Program-made: the position numbers and the translations under genes | In this document: positions 1-8,319 of the stretch, one piece after another | Position numbering within the stretch: position 1 is the first letter of the stretch | How the letters are laid out: the number at the start of each line of letters is the position of its first letter | DNA from: Pseudomonas parafulva NBRC 16636 = DSM 17004 | GTDB lineage: Bacteria; Pseudomonadota; Gammaproteobacteria; Pseudomonadales; Pseudomonadaceae | DNA: 64,000 bases | NCBI RefSeq assembly: GCF_000730645.1 | Contig: NZ_BBIU01000041.1 | Span: 19,570-83,569, forward strand | Direction of reading: 5' to 3' | Notes under the pieces: generated by a model | Databases searched by the model: none | What the model was told of the DNA's origin: nothing | The model's input: only the letters and a program-made list of their open reading frames with translations

Positions 1-1046
1 GCCTTGGCCAGCTCGTCGGCCGGGAACACCTTATCGGCGCCGGGCACCTGCAGGGTATCGTCCTTGTCTGCCCACATCGCGTAGGCCAGGTAGTGCACCG
101 GGAACAACCGGTAGCCGGCGAGAATCTGCCGGTCGACTGCTGCAGCCAGTTGCTTGGCGTCTTCGTGGTACTCGGTGACCGGCGCGGCAAAGTTGATGTG
201 CACCCGGCCCTTGTAGCCGGTGATGCCCTTGGCGATGCTCTGGTCGTCCTCGCCTGGCGCCTTCTTGTAGGTGCCGGTGGTGGCCCGGATATACAGTTCG
301 CGGGCCTTGGCCTGGTCGCAGGGGTCGTATTCGTAGCTGATCGAAACAGGCGTCAGGTTCAGGCTCTGGATGACCGCACCGAAGGCTTCGTCCTTGCGGC
401 TCATGTGGAACATCTTGAGGATGGCCGAGTCGGTGCGATCATCACCGTCCTTGGCCCGGCCTTCGGCCTGGGCGATCCAGATCGAGATGGCATCGTTGCG
501 GATGGAGTGGTTGATGTAGGCCGAGAGCAACTGGTAGGCCGCCAGCTTCTCGCGGCGCCCGGTGATGGACCGGTGCACGATGAAGCTTTTGTTCAGGCGC
601 ATCATGTCGCTGACGAACGGCTTTTGCAGCAGGTTGTCGCCGATGGCAATGCGCGGGGTCGGCAGGCCGGCGTGGTACACCGCGTAATTGACGAAGGCCG
701 GGTCCATGACGATGTCGCGATGGTTGGCCAAAAACAGATAGGCAGTGCCAGCCTTGAGTTGCTCGACCCCGGTATAGGTGACGCCATCGGTAGCACGGTC
801 GATAGTCTGGTCGACGTAGTACTCCACCTTGTCCTGCAAGGTGGAAACGCAGGTCACGCCGGCGAATTCCTGGCGCAGGCGACGGGCGATCAGCGGTTTG
901 AGCAACCAGCCGAAAGCGCCGGCCGCACGGGGGAAACGGAAGTGCGTGAGAATATCGAGAAATGCCGGGTCGCTGAACAGCCTTGCCAGCACGGCAGGGA
1001 CCTCAGCGTCGTCGTAGGGTCGGATGGCATCGAATTCGCCCATCAT
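1..1046 (-). CDS. 1-acyl-glycerol-3-phosphate acyltransferase family protein (3' end cut by window)
   Basis: Open reading frame on the minus strand from an ATG at 1046 (a second ATG follows at 1043), preceded by an AAGAGAG ribosome-binding site, and running off the window. About 348 residues are visible. The block NHRDIVMDP at residues 108-116 is an acyltransferase His/Asp motif, although here Asp lies six residues after His rather than the usual five. NKSFIVHRS follows, and IWIAQAEGRAKDG resembles the third LPLAT block. The family moves acyl groups to glycerol phosphates or related alcohols in phospholipid synthesis at the inner membrane. No clear membrane helix is seen in the visible part. 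Exact acyl acceptor unknown. It is divergent from the small genes to its right. Confidence 0.75.
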   Translation of the reverse strand, partial: MMGEFDAIRPYDDAEVPAVLARLFSDPAFLDILTHFRFPRAAGAFGWLLKPLIARRLRQEFAGVTCVSTLQDKVEYYVDQTIDRATDGVTYTGVEQLKAGTAYLFLANHRDIVMDPAFVNYAVYHAGLPTPRIAIGDNLLQKPFVSDMMRLNKSFIVHRSITGRREKLAAYQLLSAYINHSIRNDAISIWIAQAEGRAKDGDDRTDSAILKMFHMSRKDEAFGAVIQSLNLTPVSISYEYDPCDQAKARELYIRATTGTYKKAPGEDDQSIAKGITGYKGRVHINFAAPVTEYHEDAKQLAAAVDRQILAGYRLFPVHYLAYAMWADKDDTLQVPGADKVFPADELAK

Positions 1047-1168
1047 GCTCTCTTGTTGGAAACGGCTAGGGTAATAAGGTAGGGGCGGGCTCCGAAAAAC
1101 GGCTCGGACGCACACGGGCCCTGTAAACAGACCGGCAATTATACGCATAACTCACTGCGGAGGCCCCG

Positions 1169-1354
1169 ATGCTGGAAACCGACTTCTATGATTGCCCGTA
1201 TTGTGGCGAGCGGGTGGAAACCACCGTCGACCTCTCGGCGGGTGATCAGGTTTACACTGAGGACTGCCAGGTGTGCTGCCAGCCGGTCATCTTCAGCTTG
1301 CAGGTGCACGATGACGAATGGATGCTCGAGGTCAGACGTGAGGACGATGCGTGA
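1169..1354 (+). CDS. CPXCG motif-containing cysteine-rich protein
   Basis: A 61-residue acidic protein with CPYCG at residues 9-13 and a second pair, CQVCC, at about residues 33-37, the usual pattern of a small zinc-ribbon-like protein. A GGAG ribosome-binding site lies just before the ATG. Its stop codon overlaps the next start (TGATG), so the two are probably translationally coupled. The family is conserved in Pseudomonas but its function is not known to me. Confidence 0.8.
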   Translation: MLETDFYDCPYCGERVETTVDLSAGDQVYTEDCQVCCQPVIFSLQVHDDEWMLEVRREDDA

Positions 1355-1614
1355 TGCGGCGTATCTACGAACCCGAAAACCTGCTTGAGGCGGAAATGCT
1401 GGCCGGTATGCTGGCCAGCGAAGGCGTGCGCGCGCATCTGGTGGGCCGTGACCTGGTGGGCGCAGCCGGTGAGTTGCCGATTCACGGTCTGCTGGGCCTG
1501 GCGGTGGACGACGAGCACGCCGAGTACGCACGGCAGTTGATCGATGCGTACAATGACGCCCAGCCGATGGTTGGCGACGAACCGGAGAGTTTCCCCGGCA
1601 CCTTGATTTGCTAG
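1354..1614 (+). CDS. DUF2007-type putative signal-transducing protein
   Basis: An 86-residue protein beginning MRRIYEPENLLEAEML. It fits the DUF2007 family: a short alpha/beta protein with an N-terminal strand, a helix carrying AEMLAGMLASEGV, and a hydrophobic middle. I chose the ATG at 1354, which overlaps the TGA of the cysteine-rich gene; a GTG at 1351 is an alternative. The role is unknown; 'putative signal transducing' is only the family label. It is probably co-transcribed with the gene before it and possibly with the SRAP gene 15 bases downstream. Confidence 0.75.
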   Translation: MRRIYEPENLLEAEMLAGMLASEGVRAHLVGRDLVGAAGELPIHGLLGLAVDDEHAEYARQLIDAYNDAQPMVGDEPESFPGTLIC

Positions 1615-1629
1615 GTTCAGAATTCCCCC

Positions 1630-2250
1630 ATGTGTGGACGTTATGCCCTGTTTCGCTGGCCTCAGGCACTGGCCAGCCTGCCAGGCTTCCCGGTCGGTCA
1701 CCCCGCCCAATGGAACATTTCGCCCGGTGCCTCTGTGCTCATCCAGCGCCAGCTCGAGGGTGGGCCGGAGGTGGCGAGGGTGCGCTGGGGCTTGACGCCC
1801 GCCTGGCTGACCGACCTGTCACGTACCCCTGCCCATGCCCGGGCCGAAACCCTGGCCGAACAGCCGATGTTCCGCGAAGCCTTTCGCCAGCGCCGCTGCC
1901 TGATGCCGGCCAACGGCTTTTACGAATGGCGTGGCAGCGTGCGCAAACGGCCCTACTGGCTAACGCCGGGTGAGGGGGCGTCGTTGTACTTCGCGGCCAT
2001 CTGGGAGGCGTACCCGGTGCAGGATCAGGTGTGGTTGAGTTGCGCAGTGGTGACGCAGGCCGCGGTCAACCAGCGCCGGCCCTTGATACTGGACGAAGCG
2101 GGGCGCGAAGCCTGGCTGGACCCGCTGACACCACTGAGCCGCCTGCAGGAGTTGCTGGCGAGCCCGCCTGCGCCCCTGCGTGAGCGCGCCTTGGCCCATT
2201 TCGTCAACGACCCGAAGCTGGATGCCCCGGAGTGCTTGACCCCGGCCTGA
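1630..2250 (+). CDS. SRAP-domain protein (YedK/HMCES family) with exchanged active-site Asn/His
   Basis: A 206-residue SRAP protein starting MCGRYALF. After removal of Met1 the Cys2 amine and thiol would form a thiazolidine with abasic sites in single-stranded DNA, shielding them from strand breakage. Family motifs in order: RWGLTPAW (52-59), HARAET (69-74), NGFYEW (95-100) and NQRRPLIL (147-154). The glutamate equivalent to E. coli YedK Glu105 is kept (Glu99). The usual Asn of NAR-ET is His69, and the usual His of H-x-R-M-P is Asn147, so two catalytic-site residues appear exchanged. Cys2 remains. Either the chemistry is retuned or this is a divergent paralogue. It follows the DUF2007 gene closely. 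Confidence 0.9.
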   Translation: MCGRYALFRWPQALASLPGFPVGHPAQWNISPGASVLIQRQLEGGPEVARVRWGLTPAWLTDLSRTPAHARAETLAEQPMFREAFRQRRCLMPANGFYEWRGSVRKRPYWLTPGEGASLYFAAIWEAYPVQDQVWLSCAVVTQAAVNQRRPLILDEAGREAWLDPLTPLSRLQELLASPPAPLRERALAHFVNDPKLDAPECLTPA

Positions 2251-2399
2251 TGCGATCCAAAGGTGCATGATCAGGTGGGCTGGTGTACACCCACCGATAC
2301 CTGCGGCCGCGTCTACGTGGGTAAATTCTTACCTGCGGCTATGGCGGGCAACCCTTGAGTCATCCTAGGATACGGCGCATGTCGAAAGGGAGTGATTTC

Positions 2400-3218
2400 A
2401 TGCGTAAAGGTTTAGTCGTCAGCCTGCTGAGTGCTGGCATCCTGCTAGCTGGTTGCCAGGCGGTGAACACTACCAGTGGCGGCTCCGTGGGTGTAGAGCG
2501 CAAGCAGTACATGTTCAGCATGCTGTCGCCCGATGAAGTGAACAAGATGTACGCCCAGTCTTATCAGCAGACACTGGGCGAGGCCTCCAGCAAAGGGCTG
2601 CTGGACAAGTCCAGCGCCGATGCCCGGCGCGTACAGGCCATTGCCAACCGCTTGATCGCCCAGGCCCCCAAGTTCCGGCCCGATGCCGCCCAGTGGAACT
2701 GGGAAGTCAACGTGATCAAGAGTGACGAACTCAACGCCAACTGCGGCCCGGGCGGCAAGATCATCGTCTACACCGGCCTGATCGATCAGCTCAACCTCAA
2801 CGACGCCGAGATCGCCGCCGTGGTAGGCCACGAGATCGCCCACGCCCTGCGTGAACACAGCCGCGAGGCCATGTCCAAAGCTTACGGCGTGCAAATGGCC
2901 CGTTCCGGCGCCGGTGCGCTCCTGGGCCTCGGCCAGGACAGCATGGCCCTGGCCGACACCGTGGTGAACTACGCCATGACCCTGCCCAACAGCCGTGCCA
3001 ACGAGAACGAGGCCGACCTGATCGGGCTTGAGTTGTCGGCCCGTGCCGGCTACGACCCTAACGCAGCCATTACCCTGTGGAACAAGATGAGCAAGGCTTC
3101 GGAAGGGGCGCCGCCTGAGTTCATGAGCACTCACCCCGCATCGGCCAGCCGCATTGCGTCGCTGCAGGCCGCCATTCCGAAGGTGATGCCGCTGTACCAG
3201 GCAGCTGCCAAGCCATAA
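2400..3218 (+). CDS. M48 family periplasmic metalloprotease lipoprotein
   Basis: 272 residues from the ATG at 2400, behind a GGGAG ribosome-binding site; a longer in-frame start at 2355 would spoil the signal peptide. A lipoprotein signal ends in LLAGC with Cys19, so the protein is probably anchored on the periplasmic face of a membrane. The zinc site is VGHEIAHALREH (His144, Glu145, His148), and NENEAD supplies the third ligand (Glu204). This matches the LoiP/YggG and BepA-like group of M48 peptidases, which act in envelope protein quality control. There is no TPR tail, so it is closer to LoiP than to BepA. It appears to be transcribed alone. Confidence 0.88.
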   Translation: MRKGLVVSLLSAGILLAGCQAVNTTSGGSVGVERKQYMFSMLSPDEVNKMYAQSYQQTLGEASSKGLLDKSSADARRVQAIANRLIAQAPKFRPDAAQWNWEVNVIKSDELNANCGPGGKIIVYTGLIDQLNLNDAEIAAVVGHEIAHALREHSREAMSKAYGVQMARSGAGALLGLGQDSMALADTVVNYAMTLPNSRANENEADLIGLELSARAGYDPNAAITLWNKMSKASEGAPPEFMSTHPASASRIASLQAAIPKVMPLYQAAAKP

Positions 3219-3256
3219 AAACCGTGCAAGCCGCCCGCAGATGCCGGCGGCTTGCA
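3216..3256 (-). terminator. Rho-independent terminator of the UPF0016 gene
   Basis: An 11-base perfect stem (3225-3235 with 3246-3256) with a 10-base loop. Read on the minus strand it is followed by a run of five T, so it ends the UPF0016 transcript. On the plus strand it lacks a T-run but could still slow readthrough from the M48 gene. Confidence 0.8.
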
Positions 3257-3262
3257 GCCCCT

Positions 3263-3847
3263 TCAGCCCACCCAGCCGCTGGCCTTCATGGCCGAATACA
3301 CCGCGACGATGGCCAGCACGAAGAACGCAGCCGCTGCCAGGCGGCGGATCAGCGTCAACGGCAGCTTGTCTGCAGCGAAGTTGCCCGCCAGCACCACGGG
3401 TACGTTGGCGATCAGCATGCCCAGCGTGGTGCCGACGATCACCATGATCAGGTGCGGGTATTGTGCGGCCAGCATCACCGTGGCCACTTGGGTCTTGTCA
3501 CCGATTTCGGCCAGGAAGAAGGCGATGAGGGTGGTGAGGAACGGGCCGAAGCGGCGCGCCGGGTTTTCATCGTCGTCCATCTTGTCCGGTACCAGCGTCC
3601 ACAGTGCGGTGGCGGTGAAACTTGCGGCAAGGATCCAGTGCAGGGCGGCGTCGCTGAAGAAACTGCCAAACCACGCACCTACTGCGCCGGCCGCAGCATG
3701 GTTGGCCAGCGTGGCGGCAACGATACCGGCAATGATCGGCCACGGTTTACGAAAACGCGCGGCAAGAATGAGCGCAAGCAATTGCGTCTTGTCGCCGATT
3801 TCGGCAAGCGCAACGATGGCGGTGGGGACCAACAGAGATTCCAGCAT
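3263..3847 (-). CDS. TMEM165/GDT1 (UPF0016) family manganese exporter
   Basis: A 194-residue polytopic inner-membrane protein made of two homologous halves. Each half carries the E-x-G-D-K-T signature: ALAEIGDKTQLLAL near the N-terminus and FLAEIGDKTQVATVML after the middle. These acidic motifs form the cation pathway in the family, which exports Mn2+ (and Ca2+ in eukaryotes). Six hydrophobic segments are apparent, and a basic, Pro-rich loop (ARFRKPWP) follows the first motif. The upstream leader contains a yybP-ykoY manganese riboswitch, supporting Mn2+ as substrate and control signal. TAGGAATC just before the ATG serves as ribosome-binding site. Confidence 0.9.
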   Translation of the reverse strand: MLESLLVPTAIVALAEIGDKTQLLALILAARFRKPWPIIAGIVAATLANHAAAGAVGAWFGSFFSDAALHWILAASFTATALWTLVPDKMDDDENPARRFGPFLTTLIAFFLAEIGDKTQVATVMLAAQYPHLIMVIVGTTLGMLIANVPVVLAGNFAADKLPLTLIRRLAAAAFFVLAIVAVYSAMKASGWVG

Positions 3848-3877
3848 CAGGATTCCTACGGGGGCGGGTCGACACGG

Positions 3878-3926
3878 CTATGACACGTACAGCCTTCCCG
3901 CCCCGGGTAAGGTGTGCGTGTCATAG
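3878..3926 (-). promoter_or_regulatory. Expression-platform hairpin of the riboswitch
   Basis: CTATGACACG (3878-3887) pairs with CGTGTCATAG (3917-3926) between the aptamer and the start codon. No T-run follows, and the hairpin ends about 30 bases before the ATG, so control of translation or Rho access is more likely than an intrinsic terminator. Confidence 0.6.
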
Positions 3927-3929
3927 GTC

Positions 3930-4070
3930 TTGTCAAACCCTGGATCTGTCTGCGCAGATCTGGCCATGCAAGGGTGCATGGTGGGTCGCACGCGCCATGG
4001 TCTGTGGACCAAGTATGTTGACGCGTACCGGGCGAGCGGGTGGCTCGCGGGAGACTACTCCCCTAGGACG
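3930..4070 (-). ncRNA. yybP-ykoY manganese riboswitch
   Basis: On the minus strand, upstream of the UPF0016 gene, the conserved parts of the yybP-ykoY aptamer appear in order: CTAGGGGAGTAG (around 4056-4067), then CGTCAACATACT (around 4012-4023), then ACAGACC. The two loop elements form the Mn2+-binding docking site in this class. The class typically controls manganese exporters, which is what lies downstream. Ends are approximate because I cannot fold it. Confidence 0.88.
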
Positions 4071-4114
4071 GAGCGGATTCTGCCTAGGCGAAACGGTTTC
4101 GGCAAGCGTTGTTT

Positions 4115-5113
4115 TCAGCCACGTGTCGCCTGATAAATCCGAAACCCATCCGCTTCGTCGCGTACCCGGCAGTTGCTCAGCGCCCCTTCGATAAGGGGTT
4201 GGTAGCGCAGAAAACTGTTGGCAACCAGGCGAAGTTCGCCACCTTTTCGCAGGTGTTGGGCGGATTTTTTCAGCATGGTTTCCGAGGCGTGGTAGTCGGT
4301 GTGTACGCCGGTATGGAACGGTGGATTGCTCAGCACCAGGCTCAGGTCAAAAGGCGCTGCGTCGATCCCGTCACCGTGAATGACCTCGCCCTCAAGGCCA
4401 TTGTCAGCCAGGGTCAGGCGGCTGGCAGCAACGGCAAAGGCGTCCACGTCCAGCAGTGTAAGACGGCTTTGTGGATAGCGCCGTTTCACGGCAGCACCCA
4501 GCACGCCTGCACCACAACCGAAGTCCAGTACATGGCCGTCCGGCAGCCCATCGAGGTGCTTGAGCAACAGGGCGGTGCCGCGGTCCAGGCGGCCATGGCT
4601 GAACACGCCCGGCAGGCTGGTGACGCGCAAGGGGCCGTCTGGCAGGTCCAGCTCGAAACGTTGCGCCAGGCTTTCAAGCGGCTGCGCCTGGGGCGCCTGT
4701 TCGACGGTGACCTGCCAGAGCTGGCAGTGGCGGGCGCTGTCGAGCTTGCGAGGTTTGCCAAAGGCCTGCAATTGCCTGGATACGGCCTCGATACCCCCGC
4801 GTTTTTCCCCCACCACGTACAGTTCGCCGCCCGCCAGGGGGGCAGCCAGCGCATTGAGCAGGTAGGCAGCCAGTTCGCGTGACTTGGGCAGGAACAGCAC
4901 GGCCGCAGTGAACGCCACGGCCGGTGGTTCCACCCCGCAGTGGCTGCGCATTGCGTAACGGTTGGCCAAGGCTGCATGGTCGCCGGCGTGCCAGGTCCAG
5001 GCATGGGCTTCAGGCAACTGGCCGAGCAGGTCGTCAGCCGGTGCTCCGGCTATCAGCAGCGGGCCTTGGAACAGCTCTGCCTGGCGGAGCAACACTTGAC
5101 TACGCGGGTCCAT
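4115..5113 (-). CDS. rsmC: 16S rRNA (guanine(1207)-N2)-methyltransferase
   Basis: A 332-residue class I SAM methyltransferase with the two-domain layout of RsmC. The N-terminal half is a degenerate methyltransferase-like domain used for rRNA binding. The C-terminal half carries the SAM motif LDFGCGAGVLG (about residues 199-209) and the catalytic NPPFHTG motif (about 263-269). It methylates G1207 of 16S rRNA in the 30S subunit. The length fits the family. It is convergent with nothing on its 3' side; the riboswitch leader of the next minus-strand gene begins beyond its stop, so the two are probably separate transcripts. Confidence 0.92.
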   Translation of the reverse strand: MDPRSQVLLRQAELFQGPLLIAGAPADDLLGQLPEAHAWTWHAGDHAALANRYAMRSHCGVEPPAVAFTAAVLFLPKSRELAAYLLNALAAPLAGGELYVVGEKRGGIEAVSRQLQAFGKPRKLDSARHCQLWQVTVEQAPQAQPLESLAQRFELDLPDGPLRVTSLPGVFSHGRLDRGTALLLKHLDGLPDGHVLDFGCGAGVLGAAVKRRYPQSRLTLLDVDAFAVAASRLTLADNGLEGEVIHGDGIDAAPFDLSLVLSNPPFHTGVHTDYHASETMLKKSAQHLRKGGELRLVANSFLRYQPLIEGALSNCRVRDEADGFRIYQATRG

Positions 5114-5165
5114 GGACGAGGCCTCCGGAAAAAGTGGCGCAGTGTACCAGAGGCGCCACGTTGGC

Positions 5166-6131
5166 TCAGCTGACCACTCGCTGCGCCTGCCCGGCGAAGA
5201 AGGCCTGAGCGTTTTCGGCCAGCTGCCCGACGATGCGCTGGCGGGCCTCCACCGCGCCCCAGGCGCTGTGGGGCGTGACGATCAAGCGTGGGATGCCGGG
5301 CTCGAGCAGTGGATTGCCGTGAACCGGCGGCTCGACGCTGAGCACGTCGGTAGCCGCACCGCCCAGGTGGCCACTGCTCAGGGCATCGGCCAGCGCCTGC
5401 TCGTCGATCAAACCGCCCCGGGCAGTGTTCACCACCAGGGCGCCGGGCTTGAGCAGCGCCAGCTCGCGGGCACCGATCATGTGCCGGGTCTGTTCGTTGA
5501 GCGGGCAGTGCAAGGTCAGGGCATCGACCTGAGGCAGCAGCTCATCGAGCGGCAGGCGGTCGTTGCGGCTGGGTCGCCCGGGTATCTGCCCGCTCAGCAC
5601 GCGCATGCCAAACGCCTCGGCCAGCCGCGCCACCGCGCCACCCAGTTCCCCATGGCCCAGCAGGCCGAGGGTTTTACCCTCCAGTTCGACGATGGGGAAG
5701 TCCAGCAGGCAAAACTGGCTGGCCTGTGCCCAGCGGCCTTCACGCACGGCCTGCTGGTAGTCGCACAGGCGGGTGGCCAGTGCCAGCAACAGGGCCAGGG
5801 TATGCTGGGCCACTGAAGGGGTGCCGTAGCCCTGGCAGTTGCAAACGGTGATGCCTTGCGCATGCGCAGCGGCCAGGTCGACGTTGTTGGTGCCAGTGGC
5901 AGCCACCAGAATCAGCTTTAGCTGCGGGTTGGCAGCCAGGGTTGCGGCATCCAGTACCACCTTGTTGCTGATGACCGCGGTTGCCCCTTGCAGGCGCTCT
6001 GCCACCTGCTCCGGGCGGGTGGCCGCGAACAGTTCGAAGGTGTCGAACTGCTGCTTCAGGGGCGAGAGGTCAAGGTCGCCAAGGTCCAGGGAGTGGTGGT
6101 CGAGAAACACGGCGTGACGCGGGCTGGGCAT
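5166..6131 (-). CDS. hprA: D-2-hydroxyacid dehydrogenase (glycerate dehydrogenase type)
   Basis: 321 residues from the ATG at 6131 (MPSPRHAVF), preceded by GGAGAACTCC; an upstream in-frame start would add a non-conserved tail. The NAD site is LLGHGELGGAVARL. The catalytic triad of the family is present: Arg in NTARGG, Glu in SVEPP and His in TPHSAWG. These enzymes reduce hydroxypyruvate or glyoxylate, or oxidise D-glycerate, in the cytoplasm. Similarity to HprA-type proteins is my reading of the sequence; substrate is not proven. rsmC lies 52 bases downstream on the same strand, so co-transcription is possible. The promoter region is shared divergently with the acyl-CoA ligase gene. Confidence 0.82.
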   Translation of the reverse strand: MPSPRHAVFLDHHSLDLGDLDLSPLKQQFDTFELFAATRPEQVAERLQGATAVISNKVVLDAATLAANPQLKLILVAATGTNNVDLAAAHAQGITVCNCQGYGTPSVAQHTLALLLALATRLCDYQQAVREGRWAQASQFCLLDFPIVELEGKTLGLLGHGELGGAVARLAEAFGMRVLSGQIPGRPSRNDRLPLDELLPQVDALTLHCPLNEQTRHMIGARELALLKPGALVVNTARGGLIDEQALADALSSGHLGGAATDVLSVEPPVHGNPLLEPGIPRLIVTPHSAWGAVEARQRIVGQLAENAQAFFAGQAQRVVS

Positions 6132-6315
6132 GGAGTTCTCCGGTGGCTGATCGCAGGCTTCAACCCAGTGTCCAGCCCCTTGCAACCGCCCGTCAACGCC
6201 TACCCCTCACACCTGCGCCTGGCAAATCATTCCTTCGGCTGATTTGGCTGTCATATCGGCGAACTACAGTAACGGCCACACGTTTCCAGCCTGCTGCTCA
6301 ATGAAAGGGATATTT

Positions 6316-7998
6316 ATGTTGCAGACCCGCATCATCAAGCCCGCCGAGGGCGCCTATGCGTACCCGCTGCTGATCAAGCGCCTGCTGATGTCTGCAAGCC
6401 GCTACGAGAAAACCCGCGAAATCGTCTACCGGGACACGCTGCGCCTGACCTACCCGCAGCTTAACGAACGTATTGCACGGCTGGCCAACGTGCTGACTGC
6501 CGCCGGCGTGAAGGCCGGTGATACCGTGGCGGTGATGGACTGGGACAGCCACCGTTACCTGGAGTGCATGTTCGCCATTCCCATGATCGGGGCGGTGGTG
6601 CACACCATCAACGTGCGCCTGTCGCCTGAGCAGATCCTCTACACCATGAACCACGCCGAAGACCGCCTGGTGTTGGTCAACAGTGATTTTGCAGGCCTGT
6701 ACCAGTCCATTGCCGGGCAATTGACCACGGTCGAGCGCACGGTACTGCTGACCGACGATGCGGCCAGCCAGGCCACGTTGCCAGGCATGGAGGGCGAATA
6801 CGAACAACTGCTGGCCGCTGCCAGCCCGCACTACGACTTCCCCGATTTCGACGAAAACTCGGTGGCCACTACGTTCTACACCACCGGTACCACGGGCAAC
6901 CCCAAGGGGGTGTATTTCACCCACCGGCAACTGGTGCTGCACACGCTGGCCGAAACGTCGGTGACCGGCAGTATCGACAGCGTGCGCCTGATCGGCAGCG
7001 ATGACGTGTACATGCCGATAACCCCCATGTTCCATGTGCATGCCTGGGGTATCCCTTATGCCGCCACCATGCTGGGCATGAAGCAGGTGTACCCCGGCCG
7101 CTACGAGCCAGAAATGCTGGTCAGGCTGTGGCGTGAAGAACGGGTCACGTTCTCTCACTGCGTGCCTACCATCTTGCAGATGCTGCTGAACTGCCCAAGC
7201 GCCCAGGGGCAGCACTTCGGTGGCTGGAAGATCATCATCGGCGGCAGTGCCTTGAACCGTTCGTTGTACCAGGCTGCCCTGGCCCGCGGCATCCAGCTCA
7301 CGGCGGCGTATGGCATGTCCGAAACCTGCCCGCTGATTTCTGCGGCCCACCTCAATGATGAACTGCGTGCCGGCAGCGAAGATGAACGGGTCAGCTATCG
7401 CATCAAGGCCGGCGTGCCGGTGCCCCTGGTGGAAGCTGCCATTGTCGACGGCGAAGCTAACTTCCTGCCTGCCGATGGCGAAACCCAGGGGGAGCTGGTG
7501 CTGCGCGCACCCTGGCTGACCCAGGGCTACCTGAACGAACCCGAGAAGAGCGAGGCCCTGTGGCAAGGCGGCTGGCTGCACACAGGTGACGTCGCCACCC
7601 TCGACAGCATGGGTTTCATCGATATCCGCGACCGCATCAAGGATGTGATCAAGACCGGCGGCGAGTGGGTATCTTCGCTGGACCTCGAAGACCTGATCAG
7701 CCGGCACGCGGCGGTTCGCGAGGTCGCTGTGGTCGGCGTGGCCGACCCACAATGGGGGGAACGGCCATTCGCCCTGCTGGTACTCAGGGAGGGCCAGGCG
7801 GTCGATGCCAAGGCACTCAAAGACCATTTGAAGCCGTTCGTGGAGCAAGGGCAGATCAACAAGTGGGCCATTCCAAGCCAGATCGCCGTTGTTACTGAAA
7901 TTCCCAAGACCAGTGTCGGCAAACTCGACAAGAAACGTATCCGCCAGGACATCGTCCAGTGGCAAGCCAGCAACAGTGCGTTTCTTTCCACCTTGTAA
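6316..7998 (+). CDS. Fatty acyl-CoA ligase (AMP-forming)
   Basis: 560 residues. I chose the ATG at 6316 because AAAGGGA sits five bases before it; ATGs upstream lack this. Adenylate-forming motifs: YTTGTTGNPKG (P-loop, about residues 194-204), YGMSETCP, GWLHTGDVA, the hinge IDIRDRIKDVIKTGGEW, and the C-terminal lysine region KTSVGKLDKKRIR. It activates a carboxylic acid to its acyl-CoA in the cytoplasm through an acyl-AMP. By its size and motifs it resembles the medium-chain fatty-acid ligases of Pseudomonas. The DUF1302/DUF1329 pair and LuxR regulator downstream suggest a shared hydrophobic or ester substrate. Confidence 0.88.
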   Translation: MLQTRIIKPAEGAYAYPLLIKRLLMSASRYEKTREIVYRDTLRLTYPQLNERIARLANVLTAAGVKAGDTVAVMDWDSHRYLECMFAIPMIGAVVHTINVRLSPEQILYTMNHAEDRLVLVNSDFAGLYQSIAGQLTTVERTVLLTDDAASQATLPGMEGEYEQLLAAASPHYDFPDFDENSVATTFYTTGTTGNPKGVYFTHRQLVLHTLAETSVTGSIDSVRLIGSDDVYMPITPMFHVHAWGIPYAATMLGMKQVYPGRYEPEMLVRLWREERVTFSHCVPTILQMLLNCPSAQGQHFGGWKIIIGGSALNRSLYQAALARGIQLTAAYGMSETCPLISAAHLNDELRAGSEDERVSYRIKAGVPVPLVEAAIVDGEANFLPADGETQGELVLRAPWLTQGYLNEPEKSEALWQGGWLHTGDVATLDSMGFIDIRDRIKDVIKTGGEWVSSLDLEDLISRHAAVREVAVVGVADPQWGERPFALLVLREGQAVDAKALKDHLKPFVEQGQINKWAIPSQIAVVTEIPKTSVGKLDKKRIRQDIVQWQASNSAFLSTL

Positions 7999-8319
7999 CG
8001 GGGCGGTAACCGGGGTGCCTGCGGCAATCTGCCCGGGGGTAACCCGCGTGGCAGAGCGGCCCGGCGTCTTGCCAAACGGCGCAAATGCGCCATCCTTGAG
8101 CACTGCCAGCCTGCACGCGGAGCAAACACCAGCGGGTTGGCGGCATGGAGCGCAAATCACACTTTAGAGGGATCAAGCGCCTGTGCCTTGCTGGCTATAG
8201 TCGGGGTCAGGGGCTTTTCGGGAGGGGAGGGTACGCAGGCGCACGCTTGCATGCCGGTCGTTCAGGCCATTCCTGAAGGGACTCACTGCCATAACAAAAA
8301 AGTACATGGAGTAGCGTCG
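7999..8319 (+). other. Intergenic spacer before the DUF1302 gene
   Basis: Non-coding spacer of 321 bases. It holds a short palindrome GGCGCAAATGCGCC near 8078-8091 and a small dyad TTCAGG-ccatt-CCTGAA at 8261-8277, about 45 bases before the DUF1302 start, which could be an operator. A TATAGT-like -10 hexamer lies near 8197 without a convincing -35. No gene is seen. Confidence 0.5.

Noticed and set aside
2275..2297. Short dyad GGTGGG...CCCACC with inner GGTGTACACC after the SRAP gene
   Set aside because: Too short and without a T-run; could be a weak terminator or operator, but I cannot support either.
6298..8160. Long minus-strand open frame opposite the acyl-CoA ligase
   Set aside because: It is the mirror of a gene with full adenylate-enzyme motifs; its protein is a His/Gln/Val-rich antisense composition with no family features.
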